Both the position numbers and the translations under genes were made by a program. The notes under the pieces are model-generated. The model searched no databases. It saw nothing but the letters and a program-made list of their open reading frames with translations, and was not told where the DNA came from. A stretch of 64,000 nt of DNA, taken from positions 1-64,000 of the forward strand of contig NZ_PJEO01000027.1 in NCBI RefSeq assembly GCF_002843175.1. The letters are read 5' to 3'. Shown piece after piece: positions 34,395 through 43,480 of the stretch (position 1 is the first letter of the stretch; every line of letters starts with the position of its first letter). This DNA is from Confluentibacter flavum. GTDB lineage: Bacteria > Bacteroidota > Bacteroidia > Flavobacteriales > Flavobacteriaceae.

Positions 34395-35846
34395 ATGAAA
34401 AATATAGTCAATTTACTAACACTTATTGCATTTGTGATGATTGTATCATGTAGTGCTGATTTCATTGAAATAAAACCAGAATCTACTGTTTCAATAGATA
34501 TATTATATAAAACTGACAAAGATTTTCAGGATGCAGTAATTGGTTGTTATCAACAATTGCAAGTACAATATAGAAACTTTTGGGTGTTTGGAGATTTAAG
34601 AAGTGATGATTCACAGCAAGAGATATTTAGCAATATTTCCTTACTTACTGTTGATAATTTCACCTTGTCAAGTGATTCCAATTTAATTAGGGATTCATGG
34701 TTAAACTATTATAGAATTATTAATAGAGCCAATAATATATTAAATGAAATAGAAAATACTGATCCTTCAATTGTTGTAAATAAAGATCGCCATTTAGCTG
34801 AAGCAAAATTTTTGAGAGCTTTGGCCTACTTTGATTTAGTAAGAATATTTGGTGATGTCCCCATGGTAACAACTGTGATTTCACAAGAAGAAGCACATAA
34901 AATTCCCAGAACACCTGTTGACAAGATATATAGTGAAGTAATCATTCCAGACCTTATGGTAGCTGAAAATAATTTATCTTCTGTTTACACAGGGTCAGAT
35001 TTAGGTAGAGCTACTAAAGGTGCTGCTAAATCTTTATTAGGAAAAGTATATTTAACCACTCATGATTTTGCAAAAGCCGAAGCTAAATTACAAGAAGTTA
35101 CCACTATGGGATATGCTTTATTGCCAACTTTCGATGATTTGTTTGATTATTCCAAAGATGAACATCATAGTGAGTATATTTTTGATATTGAGTATGAAGC
35201 GGGGATTAATTCAGGAAGTAATTTTACAAATGATTTTTTGCCAATTGCTATTCCAATGGCCAATTATTATAATGTTGTTGGAGGTTTAGGAGAACGTAAT
35301 TCACCAACTCAATCCATATTCGATGAGTTTGATAATCAAGGTGGTGATTTAAGAGCATATACCACAGTTGGTGTAAAAGGAGGCTGGATTGACGGAAATG
35401 GTAATTTTAATCCGTTACTTCCAAATACTTCTCAATCATATACCCTTAAATATATAACTTCAGTAGCAATTGGAGGTGACAGTAAAGCAAATTGGAAAGT
35501 TATTCGTTATGCCGATGTATTGTTGATGTATGCTGAGGCACTAAATGAAAACGGAAAAACTACTGAATCGCTTGATTATTTAAATCTGGTTAGATCTAGG
35601 GCTGGATTGAATGGGTATAGTGGTTTATCCAAAGATCAAACTCGTGAAGTAATATATACTGAGAGACGTTTAGAATTAGCTTTTGAAGGACATAGATGGT
35701 TTGATTTGGTTAGAACGGGTAGAGCATATAATATTTTGAATAGTGAAGGTATGCAGCAATACATGACAGTTTTTCCAGTTCCACTAAGTCAGGTACAAAT
35801 AATCAATGACCGAAATATATTTCCACAAAATGAAGGATACGATTAG
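34395..35846 (+). CDS. SusD-family glycan-binding lipoprotein (cluster C)
   Basis: About 483 residues from ATG 34395, which gives a clean lipoprotein signal (LIAFVMIVSCSADFIEIKPES); an earlier in-frame start at 34353 would overlap SusC and add 14 residues without a signal character. The SusD N-terminal TPR-like domain (NFWVFGDLRSDDS, YYRIINRANNILNEIE, EAKFLRALAYFDLVRIFGDVP) and C-terminal RagB/SusD part (RYADVLLMYAEALNENG, YTERRLELAFEGHRWFDLVR) are complete. Partner of the SusC at 31127, 19 bases upstream. Shorter than the PUL A/B SusD proteins and of a different subgroup. Confidence 0.93.
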   Translation: MKNIVNLLTLIAFVMIVSCSADFIEIKPESTVSIDILYKTDKDFQDAVIGCYQQLQVQYRNFWVFGDLRSDDSQQEIFSNISLLTVDNFTLSSDSNLIRDSWLNYYRIINRANNILNEIENTDPSIVVNKDRHLAEAKFLRALAYFDLVRIFGDVPMVTTVISQEEAHKIPRTPVDKIYSEVIIPDLMVAENNLSSVYTGSDLGRATKGAAKSLLGKVYLTTHDFAKAEAKLQEVTTMGYALLPTFDDLFDYSKDEHHSEYIFDIEYEAGINSGSNFTNDFLPIAIPMANYYNVVGGLGERNSPTQSIFDEFDNQGGDLRAYTTVGVKGGWIDGNGNFNPLLPNTSQSYTLKYITSVAIGGDSKANWKVIRYADVLLMYAEALNENGKTTESLDYLNLVRSRAGLNGYSGLSKDQTREVIYTERRLELAFEGHRWFDLVRTGRAYNILNSEGMQQYMTVFPVPLSQVQIINDRNIFPQNEGYD

Positions 35847-36098
35847 CAATCTCCAATTTACAAAATTTTATCCTCAAATTAGGATAACGCAAAAGTTTCA
35901 ATTGTAATATGAACTAAATAATTTGGTTATCGCAGCAAGCCTTATTCTATCCTTGTTTTATTAAAAAAAAGAATTAAAATTTAATGAAAAAGGTTTCAGG
36001 AAATGACATTATTAATTCATACTAAATTTGTGATTTTTATTTAAAATAGCTCTTTAACTATAATTTTTCATAAAAATAAACCATATAAAGCATTTAAA

Positions 36099-38300
36099 AT
36101 GGACAAATTAACAAGACGAAAATTTTTAACATCGACATCAATGTTTACTGCTGCCTCATTAATTCCAAATACAATATTGGCTTTTCATTCAGCAGGGATG
36201 ACTGATAAAATTGAGGATAAATGGTATTTAAGAATGAGACGGTGCGCACAACACAATTTGAATGAATATGACCCTCAAAATTTGGATATTGATTATTGGG
36301 TTAAATATTGGACAGATTTAAAGTTGGATGCCATAATATTAACAGGAGGTGGATTAATGGCGATGTATCCAACACAGTTAAAGGGCCATTATAGAAGTCA
36401 ATTTCTTGATGATAGGGATTTGTTCGGAGATTACCTTAAGGCATTAAAAAAAGCAGGGATAAGAGTAATAGCAAGAATAGAAACAAATTATTTGCACGAG
36501 AGTGTTTTTGAGGAGTTTCCTGAGTGGTTTGAAAGGGATGAAAGAGGTGAGCCTTTAAAACATTCTGAAACACCTTGGATATATAGGACTTGTTTGTTTA
36601 GTAATTATAGAAATGAGCAAGTCCCCAAAATTATGAGAGAAATTATTTCACTTTATGATATAGATGGATTTTTTACCAATAGTTGGCCTCAGGTGGGTGG
36701 TAAACCTCATATATGTAGTTGTGATAGCTGTAAACCTCTAAGAAATTATTCTAGAAAGGAATTATCAATGGAATTTACTAGACGAACCTTAAAGACCATT
36801 GACATATTAAATGCGGTTGCTAAAGATAATGGAGTAGTTTATAACGTAAATATTGCGGGAGGAATTAGAGCAGTTCAAAATATTAAAAATATTGGTGATA
36901 AGGCTGAATGGGTAACTTGTGACCATCAAGGGCGTGGAGGTAATACACCAATTTGGGATTGTGCTCAACAGGGAAAGGTGGTTTATGGAACCATGAAAGG
37001 AACACCTGTAACTAATGTTGTTGGTATAAAAACTGGACCATGGAGACATAGCACAAAATCAGAGCCAGAAATTAATATATGGTTGGCTCAATGTACTTCT
37101 AGTGGAATGATTCCTTGGTGGGTATATTTAGGTAGTGAGGTTTATGATAGGCGATGGATGGAAATTGGTCGCAAGTACTATCAATGGCTTGCAAAACATG
37201 AAAAACATTATTTTAATAAAAGATCGCTCGCAAGAATAGGTGTTGTTTTTTCACAAAAGCTTAATGAATTATATGATGCTCCAGGTCCTGTTCCCGGTGG
37301 GTATGGAGGTAGGCCTGTTAACCCAAATGAAAAAGGGAATACAGGTGATTATTTACAAGGAATGTATTATGCATTGCTTGAAGGACGATTTGCCTTTGAC
37401 CTTATACATGAAGACAATCTTGAGCTAGAAACGCTAAATAATTACGATACTTTGATAATGCCAAATATTGCTTTATTAAGTGATGAACATGCAATTAACA
37501 TAAAAGAATATGTGAAAAGGGGTGGTTCACTATTGGCAACATTTGAAACAGGTGTTTATGATGAATGGGGGGAGAAAAGAAATGATTTTGCACTAGCAGA
37601 TATTTTTAATGTACACTTAAACTCAGGTTATCAAGGCCCAAAAGGACAAATTTTTTATGCATCAATTAATGGTGAACATGATATTGTGAATGGTTTTGGT
37701 GATACGGAGAGACTTCCTGGGGGAGAATATTATGTGCCAGTAAATGCAATTGGAGACCATCTATTAACCGTGGTTCCACCATATCCTAATGGTATCCCTG
37801 AGATGGTTTATGCTCATCCAAGAAAGGAAAGGGATTACCCAGGTCAAAAGAGTAATGAGCCAGCTATGGTTATAAGAGAAAAGGGGAATAGTCGTCTTGT
37901 TTATTTCCCTACGGATATAGATAAAAGTATTTGGACCAGATCTAGTGCAGATTTAAGTAAGCTTATACAACAAGCAGTTAAATGGATTACTAAGGATAAT
38001 TTAGTTGTTGAGATAGAAGGTGAAGGTAATATTGACATTTTTGTTTGGGAAACAGAATCAGGATTTGCAATACATATTCTAAATTATAATAATCCTAATA
38101 TGACTAGAGCATCCTTAAGGCAATTTTATCCATTAGGTGTCCAGAAAGTGAGGTTTAAATTACCCAACGGAATTCAAGTTTCAAGAGGTGAACTGATTCG
38201 TTCTGAAACTTCATTGAATTTCACTCAAACCTTTAATCTTATTGAGTTTGAGATTCCTACTATTTTTGATTTCGAAGTTGCAGTTTTTTACAAAGTATAA
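36099..38300 (+). CDS. Tat-exported GHL6/GH42-trimerisation-like protein, copy 1
   Basis: A 733-residue protein with an ideal twin-arginine signal (LTRRKFLTSTSMFTAASLIP). Residues about 40-390 look like a TIM-barrel of the hypothetical glycosyl hydrolase type 6 (IILTGGGLMAMYPTQL, GIRVIARIETNYLHESVF, EWFERDERGEP, YDIDGFFTNSWPQVGG, CDSCK pair of cysteines). Residues about 400-600 resemble the beta-galactosidase trimerisation/glutamine amidotransferase-like domain (LIMPNIALLSDEHAINIKEY, GGSLLATFETGVYDEWG), and a short beta-domain ends it. I take it for a periplasmic glycoside hydrolase candidate with unknown substrate; no activity can be assigned. It is followed by a tandem paralogue and is in the same direction as SusCD. 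Confidence 0.72.
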   Translation: MDKLTRRKFLTSTSMFTAASLIPNTILAFHSAGMTDKIEDKWYLRMRRCAQHNLNEYDPQNLDIDYWVKYWTDLKLDAIILTGGGLMAMYPTQLKGHYRSQFLDDRDLFGDYLKALKKAGIRVIARIETNYLHESVFEEFPEWFERDERGEPLKHSETPWIYRTCLFSNYRNEQVPKIMREIISLYDIDGFFTNSWPQVGGKPHICSCDSCKPLRNYSRKELSMEFTRRTLKTIDILNAVAKDNGVVYNVNIAGGIRAVQNIKNIGDKAEWVTCDHQGRGGNTPIWDCAQQGKVVYGTMKGTPVTNVVGIKTGPWRHSTKSEPEINIWLAQCTSSGMIPWWVYLGSEVYDRRWMEIGRKYYQWLAKHEKHYFNKRSLARIGVVFSQKLNELYDAPGPVPGGYGGRPVNPNEKGNTGDYLQGMYYALLEGRFAFDLIHEDNLELETLNNYDTLIMPNIALLSDEHAINIKEYVKRGGSLLATFETGVYDEWGEKRNDFALADIFNVHLNSGYQGPKGQIFYASINGEHDIVNGFGDTERLPGGEYYVPVNAIGDHLLTVVPPYPNGIPEMVYAHPRKERDYPGQKSNEPAMVIREKGNSRLVYFPTDIDKSIWTRSSADLSKLIQQAVKWITKDNLVVEIEGEGNIDIFVWETESGFAIHILNYNNPNMTRASLRQFYPLGVQKVRFKLPNGIQVSRGELIRSETSLNFTQTFNLIEFEIPTIFDFEVAVFYKV

Positions 38301-38380
38301 ACTTGTTTTTTATAAAAATAGCTTGTTAAATTATTGTATTTGAGTACAAAAAAAATAAAAACTAATTTAATATAATTCAA

Positions 38381-40579
38381 ATGAAACAAACACGAAGAGA
38401 ATTTTTATCTACAACATCATTAGCAACTGCAGGTGTATTTTTGACTAACCCTCTTACATCATCCGCCTTTCATGCAATAACAAATTCAGAAGATAAATGG
38501 TATCTTAATATGAGAAGATGCGCACAGCATAATTTTAATGAACATGATCCAGCAAATCTAAATATTGAACAGTGGGTAGATTATTGGGTAAGTCTTAAAC
38601 TTGATGCCATTATTCTTACAGCTGGGGGTTTTATAGCTATGTATCCAACTAAACTTGAAAATCATTACAAAAGTCAATTCTTAGGCAATCGTGATTTGTT
38701 TGGTGATTATCTAAAGGCATTAAAGAAAAAGGGGATTCGTGTTATAGCTCGCATTGAAACGAATTTCATTCATATGGATATTTATAAAAACAAACCTGAA
38801 TGGTTTGAAATGAATAAGGATGGAACCCCATGGAGACATTCTGAAACACCTTGGATCGGAAGGTCTTGTTTTTTTTCGAATTATAGAAATGAACAAATAA
38901 CAAAAGTAATTAATGAGATATTATCGCTTTATGATGTGGATGGATTCTTTACAAATAGTTGGCCAGAAGTTGAGCATGCTCCTCGCTTATGTAACAGCAC
39001 ATATTGCAAAGCATATAAAAACTTAACAGAAAAGGAATTAGCAGATGTGGCAATTGAGCACACCTTAACAACAATTAAATTAATTAATGAAACAGTTAAA
39101 AAGAAAGGATCCAATATAGTTTACAATGTAAATATTGCAGGTGGAATTGGAGCTATTCAAGATTTGCAAAAAGTAGGGAACCTAACTAATTGGATGACAA
39201 CAGATCATCAAGGCAGAGGGGGTGGAACTCCAATTTGGGATTGTGCTCAACAAGGAAAAGTTGCATATGCTGTTATGAAAGGGCGTCCAGTAACAAATGT
39301 AGTTGGTACAAAAACAGGTCCTTGGAGACATAGTAGTAAGTCCGAAGCTGAGACAATTTTATGGTTGGCTCAGACAACATCTAGTGGGATGATTCCTTGG
39401 TGGGTATGGCTAGGTAGTGATCTGCCAGATAATCGTTGGCAAGCTATAGGGAGAAAATATTATCAATGGTTAGCAAAAAACGACATCCATTTCACAAATA
39501 AAAAATCGATGTCAAAAATAGGTGTGGTTTTTTCGAATAATGTGAATGCTTTATATAATGCTCCTGGTAGAGTTCCTGGAGGATATTGGGGGGATCCCGT
39601 TGATACAAATAGTAAAGGTAATACTACTGATTATTTACAAGGTATATATTATGCACTTTTAGAAGGAAGATTTGTCTTTGATTTAGTCCATGATAATGAT
39701 TTGACCTCAGAAGGGCTTAAAAATTACAAAGCACTGATACTTCCAAATATAGCTTTATTAAGTGATCAACAGGCTGAAAGCCTTAAGGGTTTTGTTAATA
39801 ATGGAGGCTCTCTTTTGGCAACCTTTGAAACAGGTCTTTATAACGAAAAAGGTGAATTACGAAATGATTTTGCATTATCTGAGATTTTTGATATCCATTT
39901 AAAATCGGGTTATACTAAACCAAAAGGACAAGTTTTTTATGCTACAGTCGAGACTGAACATGAAATAATCAAAGAATTTAAAGGTTTAGAACATTTACCT
40001 GGAGGTGAATTTTATATTCCGATAGAGGCCTCAGGGAAACATATAATGAACATTAAACCACCTTATCCAAATGGAATTCCAGAAATGGTTTATCCTTATT
40101 CTAGAAAAGAATTGGATTCACAAGAACAGGATTCAAACAATCCAGCTATAGTAGTAAGAGAAAAAGGAGATAGTAGATTAGTATACTTTCCAACAGACAT
40201 AGATAAAAATGTATGGGCTAGAGGTAGTGTAGATTTAAGTAAAATAATACAAAACTCTGTGCGATGGATGACAGAAGACAAATTAAATATTTCTGTAGAA
40301 GGCGATGGGTATGTGGAAGTATTTGCATGGGAAACAGAGGCTGGTTTTGCTATACATATTCTTAATTATAATAATCCTAATATGACTCGGGCATCAATTA
40401 GAAGATTCTATCCAATTGGGCAACAAAAGATCCGTGTTGAAATACCAAGCTCAATAACAATAAAAAAGGCTGAACTTTTACGTTCTGAAAAAGGGTTGGA
40501 AATCACCCAAACCGGGAGTATAGTAGAATTTCTAATTCCTTCAATTGAAGATTTTGAAATAGCAGCACTTTACAAATAA
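38381..40579 (+). CDS. Tat-exported GHL6/GH42-trimerisation-like protein, copy 2
   Basis: A 732-residue tandem paralogue of 36099-38300, separated by 80 bases, with the same domain order and Tat signal (QTRREFLSTTSLATAGVFL). Shared stretches include KWYL.MRRCAQHN, GDYLKALKK.GIRVIARIET, TTDHQGRGG.TPIWDCAQQG, SSGMIPWWV and HILNYNNPNMTRAS. Differences include LCNSTYCKAY in place of the CSCDSCK region of copy 1, so a possible metal or disulfide site is altered. Two diverged copies kept in tandem suggest related but different substrates, or a heteromer. Function is unknown; the hydrolase assignment rests on fold resemblance. Confidence 0.72.
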   Translation: MKQTRREFLSTTSLATAGVFLTNPLTSSAFHAITNSEDKWYLNMRRCAQHNFNEHDPANLNIEQWVDYWVSLKLDAIILTAGGFIAMYPTKLENHYKSQFLGNRDLFGDYLKALKKKGIRVIARIETNFIHMDIYKNKPEWFEMNKDGTPWRHSETPWIGRSCFFSNYRNEQITKVINEILSLYDVDGFFTNSWPEVEHAPRLCNSTYCKAYKNLTEKELADVAIEHTLTTIKLINETVKKKGSNIVYNVNIAGGIGAIQDLQKVGNLTNWMTTDHQGRGGGTPIWDCAQQGKVAYAVMKGRPVTNVVGTKTGPWRHSSKSEAETILWLAQTTSSGMIPWWVWLGSDLPDNRWQAIGRKYYQWLAKNDIHFTNKKSMSKIGVVFSNNVNALYNAPGRVPGGYWGDPVDTNSKGNTTDYLQGIYYALLEGRFVFDLVHDNDLTSEGLKNYKALILPNIALLSDQQAESLKGFVNNGGSLLATFETGLYNEKGELRNDFALSEIFDIHLKSGYTKPKGQVFYATVETEHEIIKEFKGLEHLPGGEFYIPIEASGKHIMNIKPPYPNGIPEMVYPYSRKELDSQEQDSNNPAIVVREKGDSRLVYFPTDIDKNVWARGSVDLSKIIQNSVRWMTEDKLNISVEGDGYVEVFAWETEAGFAIHILNYNNPNMTRASIRRFYPIGQQKIRVEIPSSITIKKAELLRSEKGLEITQTGSIVEFLIPSIEDFEIAALYK

Positions 40580-40726
40580 TAGAGTAGTCAAAGAAAATGC
40601 CTAAAAAGATTAGATTACGGTTAGTAATTGAACAACTAACTAAAAGGATTATAGTTGATAGTAGTTTTGAAGCATTTGGTTTTGATATTTTAATTAAAGT
40701 TATTGACTTAAGAAAATTTTAGAATT

Positions 40727-42499
40727 ATGAGTTGGAATCAAATAATTGACCCTTTTAACAACATTGCAATTTCTGCATTTATATCGGTTTTACCAATAAT
40801 ATTTATTTTTTGGGCACTCATTATAAAAAAAATGAAAGGCTACAAAGCTAGCTTGATTGCTATGGTTTTTGCAATTGCTATTGCTGTCCTAATTTATGGA
40901 ATGCCTTTAGAACTTGCTTTAATATCAAGTACAAGTGGAACTTTGTATGGGATGTTTCCAATCTGTTGGATTGTAATTACTGCCGTATTCTTATTTAATA
41001 TGACTGTTGAAAGCGGCCAGTTTGAGGTTATAAAACACTTTATGGCATCTATTACGTCAGACCGTAGATTGCAAGCTATATTAATAGCCTTCTCTTTTGG
41101 TTCATTTCTTGAAGGAATGGCTGGTTTTGGGGCGCCTGTAGCCATAACAGCAGCTATGTTAGTTGGATTAGGGTTCAATCCACTATATGCGGCTGGTATT
41201 TGTCTCATTGCAAATACGGCTCCAGTTGCTTTTGGATCAATTGGAATACCGATAACAGTGGCATCAAAAGTTTCAGAGATTCCAGAAATGATTATTTCGC
41301 AAATGGTAGGAAGAACGCTGCCTATCATATCATTAATAATTCCGTTTTATCTGGTCGTTATTATGTCCGGATTTAAAAAGGCAGTTGAGGTTTTACCCGC
41401 AATTTTGGTATCTGGTATTTCATTCGCATTATTGCAATTCTTGACTTCTAATTTTATAGGGCCAGAACTTCCTGATATTATAGCAGGTGTAGGATCTATT
41501 GTTAGTTTAGTGATATTTTTAAAATATTGGAAACCAAAATCAATATGGAGGTTTTCAGATGAAGCATTACCAGATGAGAAAAGAAAAGTTTTTTATTCTA
41601 AACTTGAATTGATGAAGGCTTGGTCACCATTTATTCTCCTAACAGTAGTAATTATATTTTGGGGATTGTTACCAGTAAAAAAGGTACTTGATTTTATAGG
41701 AATGGTTGAGTTTAAGATTCCTGGGCTTCATGAAAAAATTATAGATATTAATGGAAATGGGATACCACATATTTTTAAATTTAATTCTTTATCGGCCGCA
41801 GGTACTGGAATATTCATGGCGGCACTATTAGCCATTCCCCTAATTGGGTTGAGTTATAAATCGGCTGCAAAAATATTCTTTTCAACGATAAAACAGTTGA
41901 AATTTGCAATTATTACTATTGCGACTATTATGGGCTTCGCTTATATTGTTAATGATTCTGGAATGACAACAACGATGGCAGAAACATTAGCAAAAACAGG
42001 CTTTTTATTTCCTTTTTTCGCTCCTATTCTTGGTTGGTTAGGTGTGTTTATAACAGGTTCTGATACGTCTTCAAATGCATTATTTGGCAAACTACAAGCA
42101 AATACAGCGACGTCAATTGGTGTAGATCCTGTTGTTACAGTTGCAGCAAATGTTTCAGGAGGTGTGGTTGGAAAAATGATTTCACCTCACTCGATTGCAG
42201 TTGCTGCCGCAGCCGGAGGACTTGTAGGAAGGGAATCAGACTTATTTAGGTTTACCTTAAAACATAGTTTTATCTTATTGATTTTTGTCTGCCTTATTGT
42301 ATTGTCTCAAGCATATTTGTTTGATTGGATAGTGCCAAAATATGAACTAACGGATACAATTGTTGAAAAATTAAGTTCAGAATTAACAAATGGATATATA
42401 TACTTGTGTGTTCTGGGTTTATTAGTTACTGCTTTTGTTTCTTATATTTTAATAAGTAATAAGTTAAATAATAAGAAAATAAAATATCCAAAAGATTAA
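40727..42499 (+). CDS. L-lactate permease family (LctP) 2-hydroxyacid transporter
   Basis: A 590-residue inner-membrane protein with about 13-14 hydrophobic helices and the LctP family patterns FGSFLEGMAGFGAPVAITAAML, APVAFGSIGIPI, DTSSNALFGKLQ and GGVVGKMISPHSIAVA. The family (TC 2.A.14) takes up L- and D-lactate and glycolate. Here it lies between carbohydrate-active genes and a glycerate dehydrogenase-type gene (12 base gap), with a glycerate kinase at the end of the cluster. A substrate such as glycerate is therefore more likely than lactate, but this is inference. The transporter is complete. Confidence 0.88.
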   Translation: MSWNQIIDPFNNIAISAFISVLPIIFIFWALIIKKMKGYKASLIAMVFAIAIAVLIYGMPLELALISSTSGTLYGMFPICWIVITAVFLFNMTVESGQFEVIKHFMASITSDRRLQAILIAFSFGSFLEGMAGFGAPVAITAAMLVGLGFNPLYAAGICLIANTAPVAFGSIGIPITVASKVSEIPEMIISQMVGRTLPIISLIIPFYLVVIMSGFKKAVEVLPAILVSGISFALLQFLTSNFIGPELPDIIAGVGSIVSLVIFLKYWKPKSIWRFSDEALPDEKRKVFYSKLELMKAWSPFILLTVVIIFWGLLPVKKVLDFIGMVEFKIPGLHEKIIDINGNGIPHIFKFNSLSAAGTGIFMAALLAIPLIGLSYKSAAKIFFSTIKQLKFAIITIATIMGFAYIVNDSGMTTTMAETLAKTGFLFPFFAPILGWLGVFITGSDTSSNALFGKLQANTATSIGVDPVVTVAANVSGGVVGKMISPHSIAVAAAAGGLVGRESDLFRFTLKHSFILLIFVCLIVLSQAYLFDWIVPKYELTDTIVEKLSSELTNGYIYLCVLGLLVTAFVSYILISNKLNNKKIKYPKD

Positions 42500-42511
42500 T
42501 TAAATATAAAT

Positions 42512-43477
42512 ATGAAAAAACTAAAAATTGTTGTTTTAGATGGCTATACTTTAAATCCGGGAGATTTAAATTGGGATAGTTTAAAAAAACTTGGAGATGT
42601 TACTATATATGATCGTACACCTTCTAATTTAATATTACAACGATGTGAAGGAGCAGATGTTCTTTTTACAAACAAAACAATATTAGATGAAATTACTTTG
42701 AACAATTTACCATCACTTAAATATATTGGAGTACTAGCTACAGGTTATAATGTGGTTAATACAGAAGTTGCCAAAAAAAACAATATTATGGTGACAAATG
42801 TACCTGGCTATGGAACAACTTCAGTTGTTCAAATGACATTTGCCTTATTACTGGAGTTATGTCATCATGTACAATATCATAGCGATTCTGTTATGAATGG
42901 TAAATGGAGTGCTTCGAATGATTGGTGCTATTGGGATTATCCGTTAGTTGAATTGGCAGGAAAAACTATGGGTATTATAGGTTTTGGAAATATTGGACAA
43001 AAGGTGGCTGATGTAGCAATGGCTTTTGGAATGAACATTTTGGTAGTAGATAAAAACAAAAGTGATCAATCAAAAGGAAATAATATTAGATGGGTGGAAA
43101 ATCAAGAATTATTTGAAAAATCAGATGTTATTAGTATTCATTGTCCCTTATTTCCCGAAACCAAAGGTTTGATAAATAAAGAGAATTTAAGAAAAATGAA
43201 AAAATCCGCATTTATTATAAATACTTCTAGAGGGCCTATCATTATTGATCGAGATTTGGCTGAGGCCCTAATAAATGGCACTATAGCTGGTGCTGCAATA
43301 GATGTTCTTTCTGTGGAACCACCTGAAGCGAACAATCCTCTGTACAACGCTCCAAATTGTATTATAACACCCCATATTGCTTGGGCCACAAAAGAAGCAA
43401 GAGCCAGATTAATGGTAATAGCTATCAATAACCTTTCTGCATTTATTAAAGGTGAACAAATAAACAGGATAAATTAA
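42512..43477 (+). CDS. D-2-hydroxyacid dehydrogenase, glycerate dehydrogenase (hydroxypyruvate reductase) type
   Basis: A 321-residue cytoplasmic NAD(P)-dependent dehydrogenase. The start (KIVVLDGYTLNPGDLNWD) is typical of glycerate dehydrogenases. The nucleotide-binding fold shows GIIGFGNIGQKVADVAMAFGM, and the catalytic Arg/Glu/His are in NTSRGPIIIDRD, VLSVEPPEANNP and ITPHIAWATKEAR. It interconverts hydroxypyruvate and D-glycerate (or a similar pair). It follows the permease by 12 bases and precedes the PQQ dehydrogenase by 3, so it is cotranscribed. With the glycerate kinase at 49264 it forms a route to phosphoglycerate. Confidence 0.88.
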   Translation: MKKLKIVVLDGYTLNPGDLNWDSLKKLGDVTIYDRTPSNLILQRCEGADVLFTNKTILDEITLNNLPSLKYIGVLATGYNVVNTEVAKKNNIMVTNVPGYGTTSVVQMTFALLLELCHHVQYHSDSVMNGKWSASNDWCYWDYPLVELAGKTMGIIGFGNIGQKVADVAMAFGMNILVVDKNKSDQSKGNNIRWVENQELFEKSDVISIHCPLFPETKGLINKENLRKMKKSAFIINTSRGPIIIDRDLAEALINGTIAGAAIDVLSVEPPEANNPLYNAPNCIITPHIAWATKEARARLMVIAINNLSAFIKGEQINRIN

Positions 43478-43480
43478 AGA

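Noticed and set aside
36023-36030. TAAATTTG, a -7-like box before the first GHL6-like gene
   Set aside because: No TTG at 17-23 bases upstream, and such boxes are common by chance in this AT-rich DNA.
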